A DNA stretch of 64,000 nt from Glacieibacterium frigidum (GTDB taxonomy: Bacteria > Pseudomonadota > Alphaproteobacteria > Sphingomonadales > Sphingomonadaceae). The stretch covers positions 1,335,501-1,399,500 of the forward strand of contig NZ_VJWA01000001.1 of NCBI RefSeq assembly GCF_007097155.1. Reading direction: 5' to 3'. A model generated the notes under the pieces. The model did not search any database and was not told the DNA's origin. It saw only the letters and a program-made list of their open reading frames with translations. Within the stretch, counting starts at the first letter, position 1. The number at the start of each line of letters is the position of its first letter. Shown here piece by piece: positions 17,446 to 25,295 of the stretch. Both the position numbers and the translations under genes were made by a program.

Positions 17446-18180
17446 TCAACTTTCGCGAAAGCCTTCCCGAGCGTCACTAGCAAGTTTTTCTTCAGCAAGT
17501 TCTTGATATGCGTCACGCAAAAGACGCAACGAACGATCTTCGCTAGCTAGGCGCTCCGAGATCTCGGACATCAACCTCTCGTAGGTCAGGTTTACAATAC
17601 CTGCATTGGCTGCCTTGTAGTGAAACTCGTGAGTTAGATCGGCCCAGGCGTCCTGAAGCTTTGTTCGGATCTGAATCTCACATTTAATCTTGTCATCGAC
17701 AACTATTACATTATTATATCGGTCGCGACGTACGGCATCATAACTTACGTCAGCAGTCAAATGCAACGAACGATAGCCCGACCCCTTCGGCTTAGAGATG
17801 TAGTCTTCTGCCTCTCCACCAATCGCAAGATGGTTTGATTTCTCAATAAAATGGCGAATACCCTCACAATCATCAATAAACCAGCATGTCACTCGAGCCC
17901 CGATCAAGTCTCCTACAACTTCGGTCGGATAGTAGAATTGCGGCCAATCTTTTCTGCTAAGCTTAAGAAGGAAGCTCTGAAGTGACTTTACTCGGGAGCC
18001 GATTGTCACAGCCTCCGGAGGTAGTTTGTTAGCGATAGTGTACGCAAGGGCGAGCTGGCTAAGCCGTATATTGAGCACCTCCCGTATTTGCTCGAGATCG
18101 CGCCCATAGCGGCTGTAGAAGCGCGTGGCGCGGGAGGTTAACTGTACAGAATCGAGTGGTAGCAAACTTTGGTCGATCAT
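17446..18180 (-). CDS. RelA/SpoT-domain small alarmone synthetase-like protein on low-GC island
   Basis: A 244-residue protein with one RelA/SpoT synthetase domain and no hydrolase or TGS domain. Conserved elements are GSRVKSLQSFLLKL (61-74), VVGDLIGARV (D91, R96), YRSLH (136-140) and CEIQIRTKLQDAWADLTHEFHYK with catalytic-type E168, R172, W179 and H184. All key residues look intact, so pyrophosphate transfer from ATP to a nucleotide (or to RNA, as in toxic SAS) is plausible. An ATG at 18180 with a GGGGGA ribosome site is preferred to GTG at 18201. Sampled GC is only about 33-48%, far below neighbours, indicating recent transfer. A defence or toxin role is possible but unproven. Confidence 0.85.
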   Translation of the reverse strand: MIDQSLLPLDSVQLTSRATRFYSRYGRDLEQIREVLNIRLSQLALAYTIANKLPPEAVTIGSRVKSLQSFLLKLSRKDWPQFYYPTEVVGDLIGARVTCWFIDDCEGIRHFIEKSNHLAIGGEAEDYISKPKGSGYRSLHLTADVSYDAVRRDRYNNVIVVDDKIKCEIQIRTKLQDAWADLTHEFHYKAANAGIVNLTYERLMSEISERLASEDRSLRLLRDAYQELAEEKLASDAREGFRES

Positions 18181-18472
18181 AAGCGTCCCCCGATTGAGCA
18201 CCGTGTCTCAAATGCGGAAAACACTAGAACAGTCATTTACGAATGTGTCACTGCTTCGATCCGCGGATGTGACTCCGCCGCGTCGGGTGGGGCGCAACAT
18301 CGGTTACCGGCCGCGCCCCAAGAAGAACAACGGCACAGTTCGCGCACGGGCGTGGCAGAAAGGACGTCTCGAATGCCGCTCGACATCTACGCAGGATGGC
18401 GTTGACAAGGGTGACGAGGCGGCGCGACCTTCTACCACGCGCCCATAATCGGGTTCGCCGCTACCACGCCCC
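18181..18472. other. Spacer between low-GC gene and photolyase-like gene
   Basis: A stretch of 292 bases without a supported gene. Its left part is low-GC and presumably holds the promoter and boundary of the acquired synthetase gene; GC rises to local levels from about 18270. Short open frames on both strands lack ribosome sites and family resemblance. No direct repeats or tRNA fragments were recognised at the boundary. Confidence 0.5.
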
Positions 18473-19633
18473 ATGCTCTTCACCCCCACCCGCGCCGCCG
18501 CCCTCGCCACACTCGCTGCCTTCGTCGACCGCGCGGGCCGCGACTATGCCGAGACGCGCAACTTCGACCATGGGCCGGGCGAGCGGGGCAACGTGTCGGG
18601 GTTGTCGCTCTATCTCCGCTACCGGCTGGTGACCGAGGACGAGGTCGTCGCCGCGGTGCGGGCTCGGCATCCGGGGCAGGCGGCCGACAAGTTCGTGCAG
18701 GAGGTGATCTGGCGGAGCTATTGGAAGGGGTGGCTCGAGCTGCGGCCGAGCGTGTGGACCGACTATCTGGGCGATGTCGCGCGGCTGGAGGGCCAGTCGG
18801 GCGGGTGGCGGCGCGATTATGAGCGGGCGCTTGTCGGGCGAACCGGGATCGACTGCTTCGACGCCTGGATCGCCGAGCTGGCCGAACACGGCTACCTCCA
18901 CAACCACGCGCGGATGTGGTTCGCGAGCATCTGGATCTTCACGCTGAACCTGCCGTGGCAGCTCGGCGCGGCGCTGTTCGAGCATCATCTTTTCGACGGC
19001 GATCCGGCATCGAATACCTTGTCGTGGCGCTGGGTCGCAGGACTGCAGACGGTCGGCAAGACCTATCTGGCGACCGCCGGCAATATCGCGCGCTACACCG
19101 GGGGGCGGTTCGTGTCCGCCGGGCTGGCGACGCAGGCGCGGCCAATTGCCGGGCCACCGGTGCCGCCGGCGGGGACGCTCGCTGCGGCCGACCCGCGGCC
19201 GACCGGGCGGGTCGGGCTGTTGATCGGCGAGGACGATCTGTCGCCGGAAACGCTCGATTTGGGCGGACTGGAGATCGCGGCGGTCGCCGGCCTTGGCCAG
19301 ACCCGAGGGCGCGCCGCCGCGGTCGAGACATTCGTTCGCGACGCCCTCGACGATGCCTGTGGACGCGCCGCCGCCGCGTGGCAGGTTCCCGCGACCGCCC
19401 TCACCGATGCCACGCCCGCCACGGTCGCGAAGTGGGCGTCCGCGCACGGTCTCGATCGGATCGTCGTCGCCCATGCCCCCGTCGGGCCGGGGGCGCAGCA
19501 TCTGGCCGAGATCACGCAGGCTCTGCAGCAGCAGGGCATCACCGTCAGCCGCATCCGCCGTCCGTGGGACGAGCGCGCCTGGCCCCACGCGACGCGCGGG
19601 TACTTCGCTTTTCGCGAGCGTTTTCAGGCCTGA
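18473..19633 (+). CDS. Photolyase/cryptochrome-like FAD protein with reversed domain order
   Basis: A 386-residue protein. The first ~220 residues are a photolyase FAD-binding helical domain: RGNVSGLSLYLRYRLVTEDEVV, FVQEVIWRSYWKGWLE (74-89), GYLHNHARMWFASIWIF and DPASNTLSWRWVAGLQTVGKTYLA. After a Pro/Ala linker comes an alpha/beta segment (about 240-386) ending SRIRRPWDERAWPHATRGYFAFRERF, which resembles the end of the N-terminal Rossmann domain of normal photolyases. So the order appears swapped. No C-terminal FeS cluster cysteines are seen. DNA-repair or light-sensing function is inferred from the fold only. Confidence 0.75.
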   Translation: MLFTPTRAAALATLAAFVDRAGRDYAETRNFDHGPGERGNVSGLSLYLRYRLVTEDEVVAAVRARHPGQAADKFVQEVIWRSYWKGWLELRPSVWTDYLGDVARLEGQSGGWRRDYERALVGRTGIDCFDAWIAELAEHGYLHNHARMWFASIWIFTLNLPWQLGAALFEHHLFDGDPASNTLSWRWVAGLQTVGKTYLATAGNIARYTGGRFVSAGLATQARPIAGPPVPPAGTLAAADPRPTGRVGLLIGEDDLSPETLDLGGLEIAAVAGLGQTRGRAAAVETFVRDALDDACGRAAAAWQVPATALTDATPATVAKWASAHGLDRIVVAHAPVGPGAQHLAEITQALQQQGITVSRIRRPWDERAWPHATRGYFAFRERFQA

Positions 19634-19690
19634 GAGGCACCGATCCGGCTTCCCGTCGTTACTGCGCCACACATGCGCAGGGAGGTCGCC

Positions 19691-20833
19691 ATGTCCAGAG
19701 TCGGTGCCGTTGCCATTGTCCCCGTGGCGCTGCTGGCGGCGGCCGCGGCGCCGGCCGGGTGGGTCGAGCGGGCGGGGCAGGGGCCCGGGGTGGTGTACGA
19801 CTCGAAGGCGGCTCCGATGACGTCGGTGATCGTATTTCCGCCGAATGCGGTACCCGGCTTCGGTGCCGAGACGCTGCGCAAGCTGATCGGCAGGATACCG
19901 GTCTGTCCGGTCGCGGGGCGGATCGACGCGCCGGCCGGCGAAGGCAGCCTGCGACTGATCGCCGGCGCCGCCGACCGGCGCTGCATCGTGCAGGCGCGGC
20001 AGCTGACGGGCGGTGAATGGCGGGTCGTGCTCGGCATGGCGTCGGGGCGCGGTGCGATGGCGGAGAGCGCGCTGCTGAGTGCGGTAGGGCAGTTCGCGGG
20101 CACGTCCGCAGCGCGCAGGCCTTCAACAACCTTGCCGGCTCCGGTCGGAACGCAGGCGCCGGGCATCGCAGCGTCGGTGCCGGCCGGCGGCAGGCTGCCA
20201 CAGCCCGTCGGCGCGGTGATCCGCGGCGCGAGCAGCTTCGTCGGCTATCCGCCGATGATGACCTTCACCAACACGCCCTGGTTCCTGTTCCCCGGCGGCA
20301 TCGCGACCGACTGTACGCAGGTCGCTCCCGGCGCGCCGCCGACGTTGGCGATGCTGCGGGCGCGCAAGGATTGTACGGGCGGGCGCTGGAGGCGCGCGGG
20401 CGGCAAGATCGCGCTGCAGGTCGAGGACGGCGACCCTTGGATCACCGACATGGTGCACGAACTGGCCCCGGTGCCGCGCGGCACCCGTCTCGACTTCCGC
20501 GGGCAGACGAAGAGCGGCGCAGGGTTCGACAACGCCATGGGCGGCGGCAGCACGTCGACGACGAGCTACGGCGGCTTCACGCTGACCGCGGACGGACGGA
20601 TCGAGACGAGTATGTCGTCGTCGGTCAACTTCAGTAGCAGCAGCGCCGTCGCTTATGCGGGCGGCAGGAAGCAGGGGGTACGCGGGCGCTACGAGATCGA
20701 CGGCTATGTGCTGCGCGTCGCGCTCGACGGCGGGCCGGTGACCGACCGCTATGTTCTGTTCGACAAGGGCGGCAAGCCGACCTACGGCCATGTCTATTTC
20801 GAGGGGCGGCAGTACTGGCTGCCGCGCCGCTAA
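19691..20833 (+). CDS. Secreted protein of unknown function
   Basis: A 380-residue protein starting with a short signal peptide (SRVGAVAIVPVALLAAAAAPAGW). The first domain (about 25-125) contains two Cys (VCPVAG, RRCIVQ) that could pair. A flexible Ala/Pro linker follows, then a beta-rich C-terminal domain with ATDCTQVAPG and RKDCTGGRW (another Cys pair), a Ser-rich GGGSTSTTSYGGFTLTADGRIETS repeat-like strand region and a C-terminal GRYEIDGYVLRVALDGG/YVLFDKGG module. That end resembles a lipocalin-like strand pattern. No family recognised. ATG at 19691 has GGAGG just upstream. Its stop overlaps the convergent quinone oxidoreductase stop. Confidence 0.6.
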   Translation: MSRVGAVAIVPVALLAAAAAPAGWVERAGQGPGVVYDSKAAPMTSVIVFPPNAVPGFGAETLRKLIGRIPVCPVAGRIDAPAGEGSLRLIAGAADRRCIVQARQLTGGEWRVVLGMASGRGAMAESALLSAVGQFAGTSAARRPSTTLPAPVGTQAPGIAASVPAGGRLPQPVGAVIRGASSFVGYPPMMTFTNTPWFLFPGGIATDCTQVAPGAPPTLAMLRARKDCTGGRWRRAGGKIALQVEDGDPWITDMVHELAPVPRGTRLDFRGQTKSGAGFDNAMGGGSTSTTSYGGFTLTADGRIETSMSSSVNFSSSSAVAYAGGRKQGVRGRYEIDGYVLRVALDGGPVTDRYVLFDKGGKPTYGHVYFEGRQYWLPRR

Positions 20834-21816
20834 GTCGCGAGGATGATCTTCCCAACGTGATCGCCCGCCTCCATGCGGCGGTGCGCCTGCGCGGCGTCGG
20901 TGAGGGGCAGGACGATGTCGGTCACGGACTTGAGCTGACCGCTCGCGAACAGTGGCCAGACCTCGCGCTCCAGCGCCGCTGCGATCGCCGCCTTGAACGC
21001 CTTCGGGCGGGGGCGGAGGGTGGAGCCGGTGAGGGTAAGGCGACGGCGCATGACGTCGCTGAAATTGACCTCCGCCTTCGGCCCGCGCTGGAAGGCGATC
21101 GAGACGTGGCGGCCGTCGTCGGCGAGGCTCGCGATGTTCTTCGGGATATAGTCGCCGCCGACCATGTCGAGGACGACGTCGACGCCCTTGCCGCCGGTGA
21201 TCGCGGTGACCTCGGCGGCCCAGTCTTGTGTCTTGTAGTTGAGCGCGTGGTCGGCCCCCAGCGCACGTGCGGCGTCGCACTTGGCGTCGCTGCCGCAGGT
21301 GACGATCACCGTCAGCCCGCGCGCCTTCGCCAGCAGGATCGCGGTGACGCCGATGCCGCTGGTGCCGCCGTGGATCAGCACGGTCTCGCCCGCGGCGGCG
21401 CGGCCGCGCTCGAATAGGTTCGACCAGACGGTGAAATAGGTCTCGGGGATACCGGCGGCGTCGGTCAGGCTCATACCCGCCGGCACGGGCAGGCACTGGG
21501 CGGCGGGGGCGACGGCATATTCGGCATAGCCGCCGCCGGCGATCAGCGCGCAGACCGTGTCGCCTGCCTGCCAGCGCCCGCTGCCGGTGACGACCTCGCC
21601 CGCGACCTCGAGGCCGAGGATCGACGGCGTGCCCGGCGGCATCGGGTAGAGGCCGAGGCGCTGCAGCACGTCGGGGCGGTTCACGCCCGCGGCGGCGACG
21701 CGGATCAGGACTTCGCCGTCGCCGGGGATGGGGACGGGGCGGGTGACGGGGACCAACAGCTCAGGGCCGCCGGCACGCTCGGGGTCGATCGCGGTCATCG
21801 TTGTCGGGATGGTCAT
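20830..21816 (-). CDS. NAD(P)H quinone oxidoreductase, MDR/zeta-crystallin family
   Basis: A 328-residue zinc-free medium-chain dehydrogenase. The N-terminal GroES-like domain has PGDGEVLIRVAAAGVNRPDVLQRLGLYP and ILGLEVAGEVV. The Rossmann domain has GETVLIHGGTSGIGVTAILLAKA, the NADP-binding fingerprint, and GADHALNYKTQDW. This matches the PIG3/QorB-like group that reduces quinones with NADPH. Start at 21816 (MTIPTTMTAIDPERAG) gives normal length; longer upstream reading overlaps the divergent DUF1192 gene. Divergent spacing to DUF1192 is 46 bases. Confidence 0.88.
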   Translation of the reverse strand: MTIPTTMTAIDPERAGGPELLVPVTRPVPIPGDGEVLIRVAAAGVNRPDVLQRLGLYPMPPGTPSILGLEVAGEVVTGSGRWQAGDTVCALIAGGGYAEYAVAPAAQCLPVPAGMSLTDAAGIPETYFTVWSNLFERGRAAAGETVLIHGGTSGIGVTAILLAKARGLTVIVTCGSDAKCDAARALGADHALNYKTQDWAAEVTAITGGKGVDVVLDMVGGDYIPKNIASLADDGRHVSIAFQRGPKAEVNFSDVMRRRLTLTGSTLRPRPKAFKAAIAAALEREVWPLFASGQLKSVTDIVLPLTDAAQAHRRMEAGDHVGKIILAT

Positions 21817-21862
21817 GGGGGCGATATTGACTTGGGGGCTCGCCGGGTCAACGATTCCGCGC

Positions 21863-22063
21863 ATGGACATGGACGACCTGATGCCCCCGCCGCGCAAGGA
21901 CGGCGCGCTCGCGCAGCTGCTGGCCGAGGACCTCGACCGGCTGTCGCTGACTGAGCTCGACGCCCGCATTGCGGCGCTGGAGGGGGAGGTGGCGCGCACC
22001 CGGGCAAAGCGCGCAGGGGCGACCGCCTTCCGCAGCGCCGCCGACAGCCTGTTCAAGCGCTAG
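21863..22063 (+). CDS. DUF1192 family protein
   Basis: A 66-residue protein matching the small alphaproteobacterial DUF1192 family: MDMDDLMPPPRKD, then LAEDLDRLSLTELDARIAALEGEVARTRAKR, an amphipathic coiled-coil segment, and the AADSLFKR end. Role unknown; likely cytoplasmic. It is followed one base later by the aminotransferase-like gene, so they are co-transcribed. The ATG at 21863 is the family start; the longer upstream frame is inside the divergent promoter. Confidence 0.85.
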   Translation: MDMDDLMPPPRKDGALAQLLAEDLDRLSLTELDARIAALEGEVARTRAKRAGATAFRSAADSLFKR

Positions 22064-22064
22064 G

Positions 22065-22949
22065 ATGGCGGGCAGCCAGGACTTCGCGCCCGATCCGCGC
22101 AACGCCGACCTGAAGATCTGGCTGAACGGCACGCTGGTGTCGCGCGCCGAAGCCAAGGTGTCGGTGTTCGATGCGGGGTTCGTGCTCGGCGACGGCATCT
22201 GGGAGGGGCTGCGGCTGCACCGGGGGCGGCTGTTGTTCCAGGAGGCGCATCTCGACCGGCTGTATCGCGGCGCGACGAGCATCGCGCTCGACCTGCCGCC
22301 GCGCGCGTATTTCCTGGACGCGATGGTCGAGGTGCTGGCAGCGAACGACATGCACGACGGGGCGCATTTGCGGCTGATGGTGACGCGCGGCGAGAAGCGG
22401 GCGGCGAACCAGGATCCGCGCAATGCGCTGGGGGTGCCGACGGTGGTGGTGCTGGCGGAGTACAAGCAGCCGACGCCGAACATGACGCTTCGGCTGCACA
22501 CGTCCACGATCCGAACGACTTCGGCGCAGATGTTCGACATGCGGATCAACTCGCACAGCCGCCTGCCGCTGATCCTCGCGCTCAACGAAGCGATCGCCGC
22601 CGGAGCGGACGAGGCGCTGATGCTCGATCCGCAGGGCAATATCGCGAGCTGCAACGCGACCAACTTCTTCTGGGTGCGGGACGGCGAGGTGCGGACGTCG
22701 AGCGGCGACTACTGCTTCAACGGCGTGACGCGCGCCAACGTCATCGCGCTGTGCGAGGCGAACGGGATACCGCTGCGATGCGGGGACTTCGCGCCGAGCA
22801 ACCTCAAGGATGCGAGCGAGGCGTTCGTCACCGGCACCTTCGGCGGGCTGACACCGGTTTCCGCGATCGATGGGCGGGCATTGTCCACGGGACAGGTCAC
22901 GTCGCGGCTTAAGGCGCTCTATGAAGCGCTGAAGGACGCCGACGCATGA
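22065..22949 (+). CDS. Class IV aminotransferase-fold protein lacking the PLP lysine
   Basis: A 294-residue protein of the branched-chain/D-amino-acid aminotransferase fold (type IV PLP). Fold landmarks are present: WLNGTLVSRAEAKVSVFDAGFVLGDGIWEGLR, HLRLMVTRGEK, ALNEAIAAGADEALMLDPQGNIASCNATNFF, NGVTRANVIAL and EAFVTGTFGGLTPV. But where the Schiff-base Lys sits (before the xNEA helix) the sequence reads DMRINSHSRLPLILA (158-172), with no Lys anywhere between 135 and 230. Either an Arg/Asn variant active site or a different chemistry is implied. Overlaps the next gene as ATGA. Conventional annotation as IlvE or Dat should be avoided. Confidence 0.82.
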   Translation: MAGSQDFAPDPRNADLKIWLNGTLVSRAEAKVSVFDAGFVLGDGIWEGLRLHRGRLLFQEAHLDRLYRGATSIALDLPPRAYFLDAMVEVLAANDMHDGAHLRLMVTRGEKRAANQDPRNALGVPTVVVLAEYKQPTPNMTLRLHTSTIRTTSAQMFDMRINSHSRLPLILALNEAIAAGADEALMLDPQGNIASCNATNFFWVRDGEVRTSSGDYCFNGVTRANVIALCEANGIPLRCGDFAPSNLKDASEAFVTGTFGGLTPVSAIDGRALSTGQVTSRLKALYEALKDADA

Positions 22950-23662
22950 GGATCGCGATGTGGTCGGGGCCGCGCAACCTGTCGACCGCGCTGATGCGCA
23001 GCTTCGGCGCGCGGGCGGACACGTTCGTCAGCGACGAGCCCTTCTACGGCGCTTACCTGCGCGAGACCGGCGACGATCAGCCGATGAAGGCGGAGGTGAT
23101 CGCCTCGATGGACTGTGACTGGGCCTCGGTGGCCCGCACCATGTCCGGATCGATCCCGGGCGGCGCGCCGATCTGGTATCAGAAGCACATGGCGCACCAC
23201 ATGGAGGGGCCCGTCGGCATCGCCGATCTGTCCGGACATGCCCACGCCTTCCTGATCCGCGACCCGGCGCGGGTGATCGCCAGCTATGCCGCGAAGCGAG
23301 TGGCGGTGCGGGCGGACCATCTGGGCCTCGCGCGCCAATGCGAATATTTCGACCGCGAGGCCGACCGGCTGGGTCATGCGCCGCCGGTGGTCGATGCGGT
23401 CGACATCCTCCGCAACCCAGCGGACGTGCTGGGGCGGCTGTGTGTCGCGCTTAGGATCGCGTGGGATCCGGCGATGCTGAGCTGGGAGCCGGGGCGGCGC
23501 GCGACCGACGGCGTGTGGGCAGCGCACTGGTACGGTGCGGTCGAGGCCTCGACGGGGTTCGGCGCGCCTGACGACAGGGTGCCGTCAGTGCCTGACGAGG
23601 TGCTGCCCGTGCTCGACGCGTGCCGGCCGCATTACGACTATCTGGCGGGCTTCAGGCTCTAG
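22946..23662 (+). CDS. Sulfotransferase-like P-loop protein, coupled to the aminotransferase-like gene
   Basis: A 238-residue protein. It opens RIAMWSGPRNLSTALMRSF, a P-loop variant typical of the PAPS-sulfotransferase-like superfamily, followed by VSDEPFYGAYL, a central HAFLIRDPARVIASYAAKR (the RDPRxxxxS-like 3'-phosphate motif) and a helical C-terminus. There is no signal peptide. The start overlaps the aminotransferase-like stop as ATGA. The same two modules occur fused in plant BCAT-like proteins as I recall, which supports a joint function. Substrate unknown. Confidence 0.72.
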   Translation: MRIAMWSGPRNLSTALMRSFGARADTFVSDEPFYGAYLRETGDDQPMKAEVIASMDCDWASVARTMSGSIPGGAPIWYQKHMAHHMEGPVGIADLSGHAHAFLIRDPARVIASYAAKRVAVRADHLGLARQCEYFDREADRLGHAPPVVDAVDILRNPADVLGRLCVALRIAWDPAMLSWEPGRRATDGVWAAHWYGAVEASTGFGAPDDRVPSVPDEVLPVLDACRPHYDYLAGFRL

Positions 23663-24072
23663 ACCAGCGGCGGCCCGTCGCTCGCCGCGATCAGCTTGCG
23701 CGCGACATCGTCACCGCTGCCGAACACGATCCACATCGGCGCACCCACCGCGGTCCCGAGCGCGGTCAGCACTGCGAACATGCCGCCGAACAGCGCGACC
23801 ATCGCGGTCGCGCCCGCGACGCCGGCGCGCTCGGCGGGGGAGCGCTCGTCCCAGGCGTTGCGCTTGATCGCGTCGCCCAGGCGGCGGATGATCGGCCAGC
23901 CGGCCTTGCCGTCGATCGTCGCCATGAACGCCTCGCGCGACTTGCTGAACGGGTCGTCGCTGCTGCCCCGGATATCGAGCAGCTTCTGCGCCCAGGCGGC
24001 GATCGCGCGCCGCTCCTCGGGCGTGGAGCCCTCGATCAGTTCCTCGACGACCTTGGCTTCGACGCTGCTCAT
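23659..24072 (-). CDS. Small membrane protein of unknown function
   Basis: A 137-residue protein. The first ~75 residues are charged and helical (SSVEAKVVEELIEGSTPEERRAIAAWAQKLLDI). A hydrophobic segment of about 25-30 residues (AGVAGATAMVALFGGMFAVLTALGTAVGAPMWIVF) can form one or two membrane helices. No family recognised. The ATG at 24072 begins the charged domain; a longer upstream frame would cover the promoter region. Its stop overlaps the convergent sulfotransferase-like stop in the shared CTAG. Confidence 0.6.
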   Translation of the reverse strand: MSSVEAKVVEELIEGSTPEERRAIAAWAQKLLDIRGSSDDPFSKSREAFMATIDGKAGWPIIRRLGDAIKRNAWDERSPAERAGVAGATAMVALFGGMFAVLTALGTAVGAPMWIVFGSGDDVARKLIAASDGPPLV

Positions 24073-24137
24073 CGCTGCTGCTCCCGGTGTAGTGCCTTGC
24101 TCAAACACTGTGGCGATGCAGCGCCCCTTGCGCAAGG

Positions 24138-24153
24138 CTGACGTTAACGTAAG
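24138..24153. promoter_or_regulatory. Palindromic ACGTTAACGT site before acyl-CoA dehydrogenase pair
   Basis: CTGACGTTAACGTAAG contains a perfect ten-base palindrome, 30-45 bases upstream of the GTG start at 24183. It resembles operators of MerR-family LiuR-type regulators of branched-chain and fatty acid breakdown, as I recall them. A related site precedes the enoyl-CoA hydratase gene (34429-34448). Confidence 0.5.
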
Positions 24154-24182
24154 GTGCGCCGACCTCTGGGGAGAGCGACCGC

Positions 24183-25283
24183 GTGAATTTCGATTTTTCC
24201 GACGATGCCAAGGCGTTGCGCGAACAGGCGCGGCGCTTCCTCGACGAGCGCGCGACGACCAAGGTGGCGCGCACGCAGATGGCGGCCGACTCGCCTTATG
24301 ACACGATGCTGTGGACGCAGGTCGTCGAGCTCGGCTGGACCGCGGCGCGCGTCCCCGAGGCGATGGGCGGCCTCGGCCTTGGCGGCGACGAGGCGTGCGT
24401 GCTGGCCGAGGAGATCGGCCGCAGCCTAGCGCCCGTGCCGTTCATGTCGACCCTGCTCGCCACCGAGGCGCTGGTGCTCGTCGGCACAGAGGAGCAGCAG
24501 ACGCGCTGGCTCGGCGGCTTTGCCGAGGGCGCGCTGATCGGCTGCGTCGGCTGGGGGGAGGGCGATGCCGCCTCCCCGGCGCGCGCGGGCGCCAAGGTGA
24601 CCGGCGACCGCATCACCGGCATCAAGGTGCCGGTGCCCGACCTGATGGCCGCCGACGTCGCGCTGGTCTCGGCGCAGGGGCCCGACGGGGTGCAGCTGTA
24701 TGTGATCGACCTCAGCGATCCCGGCGTGACGCGCGAGGCGGCCGACACGATCGATCTCGTCCGCCGCCACGGCAGACTGACGCTGACCAATGCGCCGTGC
24801 GCACCGCTCGGCACCCCCGACACCTACCACGAGTGGCTCGACCGCGCCGCGATCCTGACCTCGTTCGAGGCGCTGGGGACGGCATCGGCGGCGATGGCGA
24901 TGGCGATCGGCTATGCCAAGGAGCGCACCGCCTTCGGCCAGAAGATCGGTCGCTACCAGGGCGTCAAGCACAAGTGCGCCGACATGTACATCAAGCTCGA
25001 ACTGGCCCGCGCGCACGCGCTGCACGGCGCCTGGGCGATGCAGGACGGGGCGGCCGAGCTGCGCCAGGCTGCGGCAGCAGCGCGCGTCGCCAGCCTCGAT
25101 GCGCTCGCCTATTGTGCCGAGGAAAATCTGCAGATCCACGGCGGCACGGGGTTCACCTGGGACAGCGACTGCCAGTTTTACTACCGCCGCAACCGCGCGA
25201 TCGTCGCGGCGCTGGGGTCGAAGACGTGGTGGTCGGACCGGCTGGTGCGTGCGCTTGAACGGCGCAACGCGCTGGCGGCTTGA
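24183..25283 (+). CDS. Acyl-CoA dehydrogenase, subunit 1 of a tandem pair
   Basis: A 366-residue FAD acyl-CoA dehydrogenase. It starts NFDFSDDAKALREQARRFLDE, has GWTAARVPEAMGGLGLGGDEACVLAEEIGRSL, EALGTASAAMAMAIGYAKERTAFGQKIGRYQGVKHKCADMYI and IHGGTGFTWDSDCQFYYRR. In the last motif the position often carrying the catalytic Glu (GGxGxTxE) is Asp. Together with the tandem neighbour this suggests a heteromeric FadE-type enzyme as in steroid or pimelate degradation, where only one subunit is fully catalytic. GTG start with GGGAG site. Twelve-base gap to subunit 2. Confidence 0.85.
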   Translation: MNFDFSDDAKALREQARRFLDERATTKVARTQMAADSPYDTMLWTQVVELGWTAARVPEAMGGLGLGGDEACVLAEEIGRSLAPVPFMSTLLATEALVLVGTEEQQTRWLGGFAEGALIGCVGWGEGDAASPARAGAKVTGDRITGIKVPVPDLMAADVALVSAQGPDGVQLYVIDLSDPGVTREAADTIDLVRRHGRLTLTNAPCAPLGTPDTYHEWLDRAAILTSFEALGTASAAMAMAIGYAKERTAFGQKIGRYQGVKHKCADMYIKLELARAHALHGAWAMQDGAAELRQAAAAARVASLDALAYCAEENLQIHGGTGFTWDSDCQFYYRRNRAIVAALGSKTWWSDRLVRALERRNALAA

Positions 25284-25295
25284 GGGAGTAGCGAC

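Noticed and set aside
18125-18448. Short open frames in the spacer by the low-GC gene
   Set aside because: No ribosome site, overlapping the synthetase start, no resemblance to known proteins.
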